Origin: Methanoregula sp.
GTDB taxonomy: Archaea > Halobacteriota > Methanomicrobia > Methanomicrobiales > Methanospirillaceae
DNA: 37,064 nucleotides
Assembly (NCBI GenBank): GCA_023228295.1
Contig: JALOBP010000021.1
Location: forward strand, 1 to 37,064
Direction: 5' to 3'
This document shows positions 23,357 to 31,694 of the stretch, in pieces. The notes beneath the pieces are model-generated. The model saw only the letters and a program-made list of their open reading frames with translations. It did no database searches and had not been told where the DNA came from. Positions within the stretch are counted from its first letter, which is position 1; each line of letters begins with the position of its first letter. Both the position numbers and the translations under genes were made by a program.

Positions 23357-24610
23357 TTAGTGCCCCTTTACGGGGTTGAAGACATTCTCGTAGATCATGT
23401 CACTTCCGGTGTTGTGGAGACGGGCGCGTTCGGTCTTCTCTTCTGCATAGGCCATGAGCGGGAGTTCCATCGACACACCGGGTGTGTGGCCAAACATCTT
23501 CTCAAGCTCTACCTGCTGGGAGTGCATGAAGAGCGCATTTGGGATCTCCGAAGGACATAGTTCCTGGCACTGGCCGCAGTTCACGCAGGAGTCGGCGATG
23601 TGAGCGAAGCGGATGAGGTGGAACATGAAGTTCGGGGGAACCTCACCGGGGGTGACAAACGCCGGGTTTCGGGTCGTACAGTCAACACAATAACAGATCG
23701 GACATGCGCTGATGCACGAGTGGCACTTGATGCACCGGGAGGTCTCGGCCATGATCTTCTTTAACCGGTCCTTGCCCTCACCGAGTGCCTCGAAGTCGTG
23801 CTTGCGCCACTTCTCGCCGAGCTTGAGCATTGCACCCTCGACCTTTCCGCGGATCTCAAGGCCCTTGGAGACAGCAGCCTCGGTTGCGAGGACACCTGAT
23901 TTCACGGCACCGTCAACGAGTTTTGCACCCTTATCAGAGCAGACTTCAACGAACGTTGCCTTGCCGGCCTTCTCTCCGATAACACCCCAGTTACCACAGG
24001 CAAGGTCTGCCTGTCGGGGGATTTTCATCTTGCAGCGGCGGCAGTTGCTGCGCCGGCCATAGCCAGATTCTTCGAGTTCATCAACGGAGATACCCTTGTG
24101 GCCCCCTTCGTACTCGATAATGAACTGGCCCTTGTCGATCTCTTCCTTGTGGACCGTGTCCGGATCAACACCATACTTATCAGTGATCATCGTTCTTGCG
24201 AGAACAGGGCTGACCGATCCACCGCAGTTTACACCGATCATAACAATGTTGTCGAGGTTGATCTGCTTGCGCTTGGCAAGTTCGTAGAACGCCATGGCAT
24301 CGCATCCCTTAACAGTGACACCGATCTTCATGTCGGCGGCGCCATCGAAGTACTTCTTAATGAGCTTGGGCAGGAGCAGGGTACCGCAATGGAGTGACCC
24401 GGCGGTGTTTGTGAGCTCAGCAGAGGTCTTGACCAGGGTCGGCTTTGCATCGTAGAGGTCAGCACCTTTTGAGATGACGAGGACTGCATCGATTGCTTTG
24501 TTGTCGAGGGCATATTTCCAGATCGCAGTGACTGCGCCACCGAGTTCTGCATTCTTCTTGATATCTGCGTCGTTGGTCCATGCGTAGAGCATATCGCCTT
24601 TCTTTGCCAT
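23357..24610 (-). CDS. fdhB: F420-dependent formate dehydrogenase beta subunit
   Basis: FdhB carries FAD and [4Fe-4S] clusters and transfers electrons from FdhA to coenzyme F420. The 417-residue protein shows the FrhB/FdhB N-terminal fold (LYAWTNDADIKKNAELGGAVTAI), the flavin region with VTVKGCDAMAF and IGVNCGGSVSPV, a NCRRCKMKIPRQADLACGNWG block, then two [4Fe-4S] motifs, CIKCHSCISACP and CVNCGQCQELCP, in the last third. ATG 24610 follows GGAGG nine bases upstream inside fdhA; fdhA ends two bases earlier, so the pair is coupled. A longer frame from 24634 lies inside fdhA. FdhB-type proteins also dock onto heterodisulfide reductase complexes in methanogens. Confidence 0.93.
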   Translation of the reverse strand: MAKKGDMLYAWTNDADIKKNAELGGAVTAIWKYALDNKAIDAVLVISKGADLYDAKPTLVKTSAELTNTAGSLHCGTLLLPKLIKKYFDGAADMKIGVTVKGCDAMAFYELAKRKQINLDNIVMIGVNCGGSVSPVLARTMITDKYGVDPDTVHKEEIDKGQFIIEYEGGHKGISVDELEESGYGRRSNCRRCKMKIPRQADLACGNWGVIGEKAGKATFVEVCSDKGAKLVDGAVKSGVLATEAAVSKGLEIRGKVEGAMLKLGEKWRKHDFEALGEGKDRLKKIMAETSRCIKCHSCISACPICYCVDCTTRNPAFVTPGEVPPNFMFHLIRFAHIADSCVNCGQCQELCPSEIPNALFMHSQQVELEKMFGHTPGVSMELPLMAYAEEKTERARLHNTGSDMIYENVFNPVKGH

Positions 24611-24611
24611 G

Positions 24612-26462
24612 TTATGCGTCCTCCGTCTTCTCAAGCATCACAGCCGGGGCCGAAAAGGTGAACGGCAGGGAAACGACACCGGCTTTTATGCCGCTGGTCA
24701 CATCTGCTGCGAATGTTGCAGAGCAGGTCTTTCCGGAGACTTTGACCAGGGTACCCGGGTTGACACCAAGGGTCTTGGCATCGGCCTTGTTGATGATGAT
24801 CCTGGGCCCAGGGAATTCACGGACGAGTGATGCAGTGTTCTTTGAGAGGGTTCCCATCGGCCACTGTGCTGCTACAGCGAACGGGAATTCTTTGCTGACT
24901 GCGTCACCGGCCCTGTATTCGACTGCAGCGAATGCACCCTTGCCATCCTTTGTTGAAAACGTGTCCGTATAGAGGACAGCGGTACCGAATTTGCCTCCTG
25001 CTGCAGGCCACTGGACTGCCTCGGGGGCTTCGAGCCTTGCGTAGGTAATACCTGCGTATGTCGGAACATTCTTTGCAATATCGTTGAAGATCTCTTCGGC
25101 ATTCTTGAATGCGAAATCGGATCCCATTACTTTTGCAAGCTCGCAGACGATCTGCCAGTCTGCCTTGGAGGAGCCGAGAGGGTCAACGGCCTTCCGGACG
25201 CGCTGGACACGGCGCTCGCTGTTGGTCACGGTACCGTCACGCTCTGCAAAGGATGCGGACGGGAGAATAATATGGGCTTTTGCCGCGGTCTCGGTCATGA
25301 ACATGTCCTGGACTACGAGGAAGCCGACTTTGTCGAGAGCTGCGGCAACATCTGCACCTGCAGAGGCGATATTCTCACCCATGATGTAGAGTGCCTTGAT
25401 CTTACCGGCCGCTGATGCTTCGATCATGGCGGGGACGGAATGCCCGTTGTCTGCAGGGACGCACCCGACATCCAGGGCACCCTGGGCATTGCTCTTGCCG
25501 CGGAAGAGGTTAACACCGGCTCCTGCGACACCGACATTGCCGGTCAGGAGCGCAAGGTTTGCACAGGCGCGGACCAGGCCTGCGGAAGCTGCACCGGCTG
25601 ACGTGATCACCGATGCTGGCCGGGCTGCTGTGAAGAGCTCGGCTGCCTTTGTCACAGCGTCTTCTGCAATGCCACAGATCTTTGCAACTACTGCAGGAGT
25701 ACACGGGGCAAGTGCTGCCTTGTACATATCGAAATCTGCCGTTTTCTTGGCAATGAAATCCTTGTTCTCCTTGCCTTCACTGATGATCGCTGCCGCGATA
25801 CCGTTGAGGAACGCAACTTCCGTGCCGGGATTTATAGCGATATGGAAGTCTGCGATCTTCGCTGTCGCGCTGGTGCGGGCATCGGCGACGATGACCTGTG
25901 CACCGTTCTTCCGGGCCATGATGACCCGGCGTCCTGCAAGGGGATTCTCATCCAAGGGATTGCTGCCCACAATAAGGATTGCTTTTGATCTGGAGATGTC
26001 GGCGATGGAATTGGTCATGGCGCCATGGCCAAATGCTTCGATAAGACCATTAACGGCATCGGCATTGCACTTGCGTCCGCAGTAGTCGATGTTTGCAGTC
26101 CTGGCTACGTTCGCTGCAAAGTTCTTGAAAACGTAGTTATCCTCGTTGCAGGTACGGGCCGATGCAATGCAGCCGATCTCGTCGCCTTTTGCGGCCTTGA
26201 GTTTTGCAGCTACTTCCTTGTAGGCATCTTCCCAGCTTGCTTCGACAAACTTGCCGTCTCTCTTGATCAGTGGCGTGGTGATACGCTCAGCCCTGTTCAC
26301 GAACTCGAACGATTTGTTCCCGCGGATACAGACCTTGCCCTCATTGACCGGGTTGCGCTGCCAGGGTGAGATGCCCTTGACCAGACCATCCTTCACAACA
26401 AGATTGATCCCGCAACCCGTGCCACAATAGGGGCAGGTGCTTGGAATGTATGTAAAATCCAT
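24612..26462 (-). CDS. fdhA: Formate dehydrogenase alpha subunit (molybdopterin oxidoreductase) with altered active site
   Basis: FdhA binds the molybdo- or tungstopterin and one [4Fe-4S] cluster and oxidises formate to CO2. The 616-residue protein has cluster ligands Cys 10, 13, 17 and 45 (CPYCGTGC and KVCIRGN) and the Mo/W region with a candidate ligand Cys 132 in CGRKCNADAV. Compared with E. coli FdhF (VUHGPS), the residue after the ligand Cys is Asn 133 in place of His, and the Lys near the cluster is Arg 47. The Arg in LFRGKSNAQGA is retained. A C-terminal molybdopterin-dinucleotide domain is present (PGPRIIINKADAKTLGVNPG). The length is shorter than the roughly 680 residues I recall for other methanogen FdhA. 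ATG 26462 has GAGGTT six bases upstream; the context (fdhB, fdhC) supports formate, but the changed residues need checking. Confidence 0.85.
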   Translation of the reverse strand: MDFTYIPSTCPYCGTGCGINLVVKDGLVKGISPWQRNPVNEGKVCIRGNKSFEFVNRAERITTPLIKRDGKFVEASWEDAYKEVAAKLKAAKGDEIGCIASARTCNEDNYVFKNFAANVARTANIDYCGRKCNADAVNGLIEAFGHGAMTNSIADISRSKAILIVGSNPLDENPLAGRRVIMARKNGAQVIVADARTSATAKIADFHIAINPGTEVAFLNGIAAAIISEGKENKDFIAKKTADFDMYKAALAPCTPAVVAKICGIAEDAVTKAAELFTAARPASVITSAGAASAGLVRACANLALLTGNVGVAGAGVNLFRGKSNAQGALDVGCVPADNGHSVPAMIEASAAGKIKALYIMGENIASAGADVAAALDKVGFLVVQDMFMTETAAKAHIILPSASFAERDGTVTNSERRVQRVRKAVDPLGSSKADWQIVCELAKVMGSDFAFKNAEEIFNDIAKNVPTYAGITYARLEAPEAVQWPAAGGKFGTAVLYTDTFSTKDGKGAFAAVEYRAGDAVSKEFPFAVAAQWPMGTLSKNTASLVREFPGPRIIINKADAKTLGVNPGTLVKVSGKTCSATFAADVTSGIKAGVVSLPFTFSAPAVMLEKTEDA

Positions 26463-26544
26463 TATTCTAACCTCGAACAACAGATGTTGAAAAAAAGTTA
26501 TGAAAAGGAAATGGTTCAGTTTGTCGTTTTGATGATTACACGGG

Positions 26545-26572
26545 GGTATTTATAGGAGGACTTATAAATACC
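26545..26572. promoter_or_regulatory. Divergent palindromic promoter of fdhAB and the zinc-ribbon gene
   Basis: GGTATTTATA (26545-26554) and TATAAATACC (26563-26572) form a perfect 10-bp inverted repeat with the 8-base spacer GGAGGACT. Each arm contains a TATA box: the left arm read on the minus strand (TATAAATA) should start fdhA transcription near 26522, the right arm on the plus strand should start the zinc-ribbon gene near 26590. The two TATA boxes are so close that pre-initiation complexes would exclude each other, suggesting switch-like regulation. An AGCGC/GCGCT repeat (26590-26602) lies at the plus-strand start. Confidence 0.7.
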
Positions 26573-26645
26573 AAGAAGCGTTAAGCAAAAGCGCGCAGCG
26601 CTAATGCACAGCACAGGCTTGCCTGGGCACTCAATGGAGATCATC

Positions 26646-27317
26646 ATGAGACCGCCCCATATCCCTCCTATGCTCACCGACATCGTCCAGACCGCCGTCA
26701 GTACATATGACGGCATGGAGTTTACTCATCTTGCTGCATGCCCATTCTGTGGCAGCCCGGTACAGGGATACGATACCCGACAGAAAAAATATGCTGTATT
26801 AAAAGATAGAGAAAGGGAGCGCACGATCACGGTCCGGGTGAAACGCTTCACCTGCCGTAGCTGCAATAAGCTCTGTAATGCTGATGAGCCGTTCTACCCT
26901 GATTCCCGGATTGGAAGTCTTGTCGTAGACCTCTATTTCTCTTTTGCGACAACAATGCCGGGGTGCCGGGCTGCCCGTCTTCTTGGTGCAATGGGGATCA
27001 AGGTTGACCGGACCACATGGAAAAATTATGCTGGCCGCCGGATGCCGGAGATCCCGGCAACGGAAATCTTTGGTATGAGACTCCCGACATCCGTCCTAGC
27101 CATCTCCGATCTTAAAGCTCGTTCTCCCAGGGGGGAAGGAGTTACTGGGGCAGATGCGCTCGCCGCCTGCGGTTTTCCATCCACATACCAAGCGGTTACG
27201 GATGCTGCACCTGCAGGAGGGAGAAGAGCAACACGGAAACCAAAACGAAAAACTGCAGGTCCGATATCCACAGAGATGCAATCTGATAGCATGAGCCGTC
27301 AGGCAGAATCCAGCTGA
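26646..27317 (+). CDS. Zinc-ribbon, probable DNA-binding protein divergent from fdhAB
   Basis: I do not recognise a named family. The 223-residue protein begins with a zinc ribbon (CPFCGSPV, then CRSCNKLCN), followed by a helical region (about 75-125) with a helix-turn-helix-like pattern (CRAARLLGAMGIKVDRTTWKNY), reminiscent of the N-terminal half of archaeal transposases, and ends in a low-complexity, basic tail (GRRATRKPKRKTAG) and Ser/Gln-rich residues. No DDE catalytic motif is visible, so it may be a domesticated transposase-derived DNA binder. ATG 26646 follows GGAG with a six-base spacer; the open frame extends to 26604. Its shared promoter with fdhAB makes it a candidate fdh regulator, as inference only. 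Confidence 0.55.
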   Translation: MRPPHIPPMLTDIVQTAVSTYDGMEFTHLAACPFCGSPVQGYDTRQKKYAVLKDRERERTITVRVKRFTCRSCNKLCNADEPFYPDSRIGSLVVDLYFSFATTMPGCRAARLLGAMGIKVDRTTWKNYAGRRMPEIPATEIFGMRLPTSVLAISDLKARSPRGEGVTGADALAACGFPSTYQAVTDAAPAGGRRATRKPKRKTAGPISTEMQSDSMSRQAESS

Positions 27318-27551
27318 TGTTCCACGTCACAATCCGTGTCTTTTAATGTGACTACACCCATATCCAGTAAAATATCTCTTACGGCGAGGGAAGACCGTGC
27401 ATCAGTGCCGGACCAGGCCCTCCAGGCAGGTCCACACGCGCAGGTTTGCGGGCAACAAAAAGAGATCGACAAAACAACCATCATCAGCTATGCAGCCAGA
27501 GTCTCTGAACCGGTGTAAATAAAAGGGCCAGGCTGATCGTTCAAGAAAATA

Positions 27552-28502
27552 TTATTTTCTCATCTGTGAAAAGGCATTCCGGCTCTTTGCCACTTCCCGC
27601 ACCGCAAGAGCAGGCAACGCATCTGCCGCAGGCCCAAGTTCGTTTGTAAGATTCACACATCCAAATTCAAGAGCAAAGAGCGGTGCACCGATACCGGCGA
27701 CGATGATCTCCATTGCTCCGGAAGAATTTGCAATCTTTTTAACCTGACTGCATATCAGGTCGCGCTGGACATCCCAGAACTGTTCTGCAATCTGGTGTGC
27801 CCCATTAGTGCCAATCTCTTCAAGATCCGCACAGACCACGCGGGCAAGGCGGCGCATTGAGGCTTGCATTGACTTTTCTTTTCGGTCAGGAGTGTCACAG
27901 GAATAAAGGTCAGGTGTAATGTGCCCCAGCACAAGATGAGCATCGGCACTTGCGGCAAAATACTCCGTGCTGACAGGTGTCGGAATCCCGTCAAGGTTTA
28001 CAGACCGGATGAGGGTTGCAACGCTGGTGCGGAGCATCCCGGTGTACAGAAGAAACCCTTTCTGGAGCCGCTGCAGATCCGTGAGGCCTATGAGATTATC
28101 GAATCGGTTAAGGGGGATGATATCTGTAGTGGTACTACCGATATCGAGAAGGATCGCATCAGGGTGACGGGAGTGAAGATAGTCCGCAGAGGCAAGCCAG
28201 TTCGCTGCGGCAAGTTCCGGCACGGGATGATCATGGAAGTCTGCATCCATACCGTAAAACCGTGCTTCCGGGAAAGCACCGCGGACTGCAGTGACAATAA
28301 ACGATATCCCCTGCACTTTTCCCGTGAAACAATCAGCAAGCTCCCCACTCATCACGACAGCGGCAGGGCCGCACCCTGCATCTGCATACGGCAGGAGGAT
28401 ATCGGTGATGGGTGCTTTCTCCCAGAGCGGGCAGTAATGGATATGGACGCCGGAATCATCGACCACCTTGAGGTTCGCCCCTCCTACATCGATACCGATC
28501 AT
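27552..28502 (-). CDS. mfnF: Methanofuran biosynthesis kinase-fold enzyme MfnF
   Basis: MfnF catalyses the coupling of the furan and glutamyl-tyramine moieties during methanofuran synthesis in methanogens. The 316-residue protein has an ASKHA/hydantoinase-type ATPase fold: MIGIDVGGANLKVV phosphate-1 loop, AILLDIGSTTTDIIPL second loop, and a C-terminal adenosine-type IIVAGIGAPLFAL. I assign it to the 'H4MPT-linked C1 transfer pathway protein' family now identified as MfnF. ATGA overlap with mfnD (28499-28502) links them. Downstream is a 234-base gap with no convincing gene. The enzyme name rests on recalled family similarity and the mfnD context. Confidence 0.8.
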   Translation of the reverse strand: MIGIDVGGANLKVVDDSGVHIHYCPLWEKAPITDILLPYADAGCGPAAVVMSGELADCFTGKVQGISFIVTAVRGAFPEARFYGMDADFHDHPVPELAAANWLASADYLHSRHPDAILLDIGSTTTDIIPLNRFDNLIGLTDLQRLQKGFLLYTGMLRTSVATLIRSVNLDGIPTPVSTEYFAASADAHLVLGHITPDLYSCDTPDRKEKSMQASMRRLARVVCADLEEIGTNGAHQIAEQFWDVQRDLICSQVKKIANSSGAMEIIVAGIGAPLFALEFGCVNLTNELGPAADALPALAVREVAKSRNAFSQMRK

Positions 28503-29389
28503 AGTTTTGTGACCTGCCCGTTTGTGTCAAACCGGGCCCTGCCATTGAGATGGACCTCTGCAGGACCTTGCCCTTTGGACGCAGCTACAAGAATATCCGC
28601 GATCTCTTCCTGCATGCAGGCTGCAATACCGACGATGCTTGTCGTAATCCGGGGATTGACATCCACAACATAGACATTGTCTGCCACTACCATGTCGATA
28701 CCGCAATAGCCTTGGCAGCCGAGGACTTCCACAACCCTGCGGGCCGTGCTGACGATCTCTTCTTCCTGGGCCGGATGAACCGGCGTCTCGCCACCAAGGT
28801 ACCGGAACGATCCGTCAGCACCGTGTTCAATATTCTGCCGGTTTACGGCCAGGACTGCCGGTGGTTTTCCCGTGAAATACTGGCAGGCATCGCCGATAAC
28901 CCGGTTCGCGACAATGCTTACCGAGAAGTTCTCACCTTCGATATACCGCTCGGAAAACTCCCCGTCACCGGGATTACCATCCGAAAGCCGGACACCCTGC
29001 GCCCCGCAACCCTTGATCGGCTTGATGACCCGCTTACCGGGACCGGCTTCACCAGGTACCGCAACACCATGCTGGTTTAAGATCTTCTGCGTCTGAACCT
29101 TGTTTGCAGAGAGCGCTACAGTCATGAACCCGCAGCCGAGGTTGTGGGTGTGCTGCTCGAGGATCATCGTATACTTTGAAAGCAGGGCGTCAGGAGCGAT
29201 AACGAGACCCATGTCACAGGAGGGCGCAAGCCGGCCGATCTCATCGGCAAAATCTCCTGTCGACGGGAGGACAACTTCGTAGCCGCAGCGCCCGAAACTC
29301 TTTTTAAGGAGGTCAAGCATCGCAACACCCTCGTGGGCAAGTGACGGATCGTGAGCAGTGGTATATTCTGCGAGCAATACTTTCATCAT
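28499..29389 (-). CDS. mfnD: Tyramine-L-glutamate ligase (ATP-grasp), MfnD
   Basis: MfnD joins glutamate to tyramine through a gamma-amide bond using ATP, an early step of methanofuran synthesis. The 296-residue product (from ATG 29389) has an ATP-grasp layout: N-terminal Rossmann-like part (MKVLLAEYTTAHDPSLAHEGVAM), P-loop-like KRVIKPIKGCGAQGVRLSDG, hinge and FSERYIEGENFSVSIVANRV, and the metal-binding DNVYVVDVNPRITTSIVG in which Asp and Asn bind Mg-ATP. GGAG lies eleven bases before ATG 29389; ATG 29386 gives MKVLLAEY, and a further ATG at 29407 has no ribosome site. The gene overlaps mfnF by four bases and is divergent from surE. Confidence 0.82.
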   Translation of the reverse strand: MMKVLLAEYTTAHDPSLAHEGVAMLDLLKKSFGRCGYEVVLPSTGDFADEIGRLAPSCDMGLVIAPDALLSKYTMILEQHTHNLGCGFMTVALSANKVQTQKILNQHGVAVPGEAGPGKRVIKPIKGCGAQGVRLSDGNPGDGEFSERYIEGENFSVSIVANRVIGDACQYFTGKPPAVLAVNRQNIEHGADGSFRYLGGETPVHPAQEEEIVSTARRVVEVLGCQGYCGIDMVVADNVYVVDVNPRITTSIVGIAACMQEEIADILVAASKGQGPAEVHLNGRARFDTNGQVTKL

Positions 29390-29466
29390 TTTTCTGTATG
29401 CTCCCATGGAAAATTACCCTATCCGATCAGGTACTTTTTGTGGCAGGTCACCAATAGATTATGCAC

Positions 29467-30246
29467 ATGAGACCCTCGATCCTGTTGACCAATGATGACG
29501 GCGTGAGTTCCATCGGCCTCTGGGCTGCATATGATGCCCTGAAACCCATCGCGGACGTGACGGTTGTCGCACCCGCAAGCCAGCAGAGCGCGGTCGGCAG
29601 GTCCATATCCATTTTTGAACCGCTCCGGGCAACCCAGATAAAGATGAACGGCGTCAAGGCTTGGGCGGTTGCGGGAAAGCCCACAGATGCGGTCATCATC
29701 GGGTTGTATTCCCTGAACCTGAAGCCTACGATGATTGTGAGCGGAATCAATATCGGGGAGAACCTCTCCACTGAATCCATCATGACATCGGGCACGGTCG
29801 GGGCGGCACTCGAAGGATCCAACCAGGGCACGAAGGGGATCGCGTTCAGCCTGCAGGTGGAAGACCAGGGCGACAAGTTCGATGACCCGCGCGATCATGG
29901 CCACAGTTTCGATGGCGCAAAGAAGGTAGTGCGGGACGTTGTGGAACGCATCCTGGAGCACGGGTTCAGTAAAGACACCGATGTCATCAACGTGAATATT
30001 CCGTCAACGGTCAAAGGCGGTTATGAAGTGACAAGGCTCGCCCACAAACTCTTCCATACCGGCGTAGAAAAACGCCTTGATCCCCGCGGCCGGCCATATT
30101 TCTGGATCAACGGGCCGCTTGTCGAAGATGCGGAGGAAGGCACGGATGTCCATTCGATTCGGAAAGGCAATGTCTCCATAACCCCGATCACGCTGGATTG
30201 CACAGCATACAAAGCCTGCGAAGCGACAAAGAAGATTTTCAAGTAA
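29467..30246 (+). CDS. surE: 5'-nucleotidase SurE
   Basis: SurE is a metal-dependent nucleoside monophosphate phosphatase involved in stress survival. The product has the N-terminal ILLTNDDGV metal site, VVAPASQQSAVGRSISI, SGINIGENLSTESIMTSGTVGAALEG, and VINVNIPS, all family blocks. I chose ATG 29467 (MRPSILLTNDDG) because family members start with this segment; ATG 29461 adds two residues and no ribosome site favours either. The protein is about 260 residues, the usual size. It is divergent from mfnD with about 75 bases between the starts. Confidence 0.92.
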   Translation: MRPSILLTNDDGVSSIGLWAAYDALKPIADVTVVAPASQQSAVGRSISIFEPLRATQIKMNGVKAWAVAGKPTDAVIIGLYSLNLKPTMIVSGINIGENLSTESIMTSGTVGAALEGSNQGTKGIAFSLQVEDQGDKFDDPRDHGHSFDGAKKVVRDVVERILEHGFSKDTDVINVNIPSTVKGGYEVTRLAHKLFHTGVEKRLDPRGRPYFWINGPLVEDAEEGTDVHSIRKGNVSITPITLDCTAYKACEATKKIFK

Positions 30247-30305
30247 TTTTCCCGAATTGCACTACCGGTATTCCGTAAGCAGTGCAAACAGATATTCCAA
30301 AAAGA

Positions 30306-30375
30306 GGGGGGCTGATGCCCCCATACCCCATTGAGATACCTGCCATCGCCCCATAGGGCGCCTCGCGGTGGCCTC
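30306..30375 (+). repeat. Structured dispersed repeat, copy A
   Basis: The segment opens with GGGGGC-TGAT-GCCCCC (30307-30322), continues ATACCCCATT, then CGCCC-CATA-GGGCG (30347-30360) and CGCGGTGG. A related segment lies at 36943-37018 with the same order of elements and about two-thirds identical bases. An outer stem also has paired changes (CCATCG/CGGTGG here, CCGCCG/CGGCGG in the other copy). It may be an intergenic repeat family of this lineage; only two copies are visible. Confidence 0.5.
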
Positions 30376-30480
30376 AATTACCGGTTCGTACCGGAAGACC
30401 GGCAATTAATCCTGCCATGTATCAGTGCGGCTGCATGATGATGAGCATACTTCTTGCTGTTTTTAACAGGGATTTCCAAC

Positions 30481-30541
30481 TCCCCCCGTCATAGCGCAGC
30501 ACCCCATCCCCCAAAAAGGGGCTGGTGGTGCAAGAGGGGGG
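30481..30541 (+). repeat. Large imperfect hairpin upstream of rpiA
   Basis: A C6 block is followed by GCACCCCATCCCC, an A-rich loop, then GGGGCTGGTGGTGC and a G6 block. The inner arms pair over about 13 bases with one bulge and one mismatch, and the outer C6/G6 can add to the stem. The gap 30247-30623 (377 bases) holds this, repeat copy A, a CCGG-rich inverted repeat at about 30375-30406, and no gene. Confidence 0.45.
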
Positions 30542-30623
30542 CATTGTTTTGGATAAAAGATCTCACAATTCCCACCCACCGATCACCACCTTAATTATAC
30601 CGGCAGGATGAAATATCCCGGTA

Positions 30624-31340
30624 ATGGATAAGAAGGCTGAGGCACTTGCGGCCGCAAAACGTGCGGCAGGCTACAAGGCTGCGGATATGATTACTGATGG
30701 TATGGTTGTCGGCCTCGGTACCGGCTCCACCGTTTACTATATGATCGAACGGCTCTCCACACGCGTAAAAAAAGGATTGGAGGTCTCGGGCATCCCAACC
30801 TCGTTCCAGACTGCACTCCGGGCAAGAGAAGCGGGGATTTCCTTAACCACGATGGATGATCATCCGGTAATCGATATCGCCATTGACGGTGCAGATGAAG
30901 TGGACCCGAAACTCCGGCTCATTAAGGGCCGGGGAGCTGCACACCTGCGGGAAAAGTGCATGGCCGCAGCATCAAAACGATTTGTCGTTGTCGTTGACGA
31001 ACAGAAAATAGTAAAAAATCTGGGCACTGCTGCAGTGCCGGTCGAAGTCCTTCCCTTTGCAGTAATGCCAGTTCTTAACGATCTCCGCGGACTCGGATGC
31101 GAACCTATCATCAGGGAAGCAATGAAAAAAGACGGCCCGGTCATCACCGACAACGGGAATTTTATTGTGGACTGTAAATTTTCAGCAATTAAGAACCCGG
31201 AAAAACTTGAAGCTGCCATAGCCGCAATACCCGGGGTAGTCGAGAGCGGGCTCTTCTGCGGCTTTACGAAAAAGACTACAGTTATTGTCGGCGGGATAAA
31301 AAAGTGTACGGTGATTACTTCACCGGATGTAGTCACGTAA
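30624..31340 (+). CDS. rpiA: Ribose-5-phosphate isomerase A
   Basis: The enzyme interconverts ribose 5-phosphate and ribulose 5-phosphate; in methanogens it feeds nucleotide and aromatic synthesis. The 238-residue protein has the phosphate loop GLGTGST (30-36), DGADEVD (88-94) with Asp 88 and Asp 91, and KGRGAAHLREK (101-111) with Lys 101 and Glu 110. The spacing between these residues equals that of E. coli RpiA's Asp 81, Asp 84, Lys 94 and Glu 103. A TATA-like TTAATTATACC (about 30590-30600) ends only some 24 bases before the ATG, so the transcript is probably leaderless. Its last 21 bases overlap the convergent regulator gene. Confidence 0.94.
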   Translation: MDKKAEALAAAKRAAGYKAADMITDGMVVGLGTGSTVYYMIERLSTRVKKGLEVSGIPTSFQTALRAREAGISLTTMDDHPVIDIAIDGADEVDPKLRLIKGRGAAHLREKCMAAASKRFVVVVDEQKIVKNLGTAAVPVEVLPFAVMPVLNDLRGLGCEPIIREAMKKDGPVITDNGNFIVDCKFSAIKNPEKLEAAIAAIPGVVESGLFCGFTKKTTVIVGGIKKCTVITSPDVVT

Positions 31341-31694
31341 CTTCTGGACAAGGGCGAGCTGGTTGTTCGCCTCTTTCTTCTTCTCTTTCTCGATGCTGTC
31401 CATGATCTCATGGATCGGCTTTGCGAGCTCGTAGATCTTGACCGGCCTGCCCTTGCTCTCGGCCTTGCTCTCGCGGCTGTTGATCCAGTTCTGGTCAATC
31501 AGGTAGCGCATCGCAATGCTGACTTCCGGCTGGCGAAGATCGGTGCCGCGCTCGATCGCACGGGAGGTTGCCTCAGGCGTGTTTGCAAGAAACACCAGCA
31601 CCTTTGCCACGTTCCGCTTCGTTCCAATCTCGATGAGGAGGTTTGCAAATTCCTCTTCCTTCTCGGTAAAATACATAACGTTCTCGGTCCTCAT
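31320..31694 (-). CDS. Winged-helix transcriptional regulator (ArsR/MarR-like)
   Basis: The 124-residue protein has one winged-helix domain (about 20-85): KVLVFLANTPEATSRAIERG, then DLRQPEVSIAMRYLIDQNWINSRE as the recognition helix, then a wing with KGRPVKIYELAKP, followed by a C-terminal helix with many Lys and Glu (IEKEKKKEANNQL) probably used for dimerisation. It has no Cys cluster for metal sensing. It is a DNA-binding regulator with unknown ligand and target. Met 31676 (MYFTEKEEE) is an alternative start. A TATA-like ACTATATATACG (31748-31758, minus strand) lies upstream. The 3' end overlaps rpiA by 21 bases. Confidence 0.78.
   Translation of the reverse strand: MRTENVMYFTEKEEEFANLLIEIGTKRNVAKVLVFLANTPEATSRAIERGTDLRQPEVSIAMRYLIDQNWINSRESKAESKGRPVKIYELAKPIHEIMDSIEKEKKKEANNQLALVQKLRDYIR

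Noticed and set aside
27336..27518. 60-residue plus-strand frame between the zinc-ribbon gene and mfnF
   Set aside because: GTG start with no ribosome site, no recognisable pattern, and it lies in a short intergenic gap.
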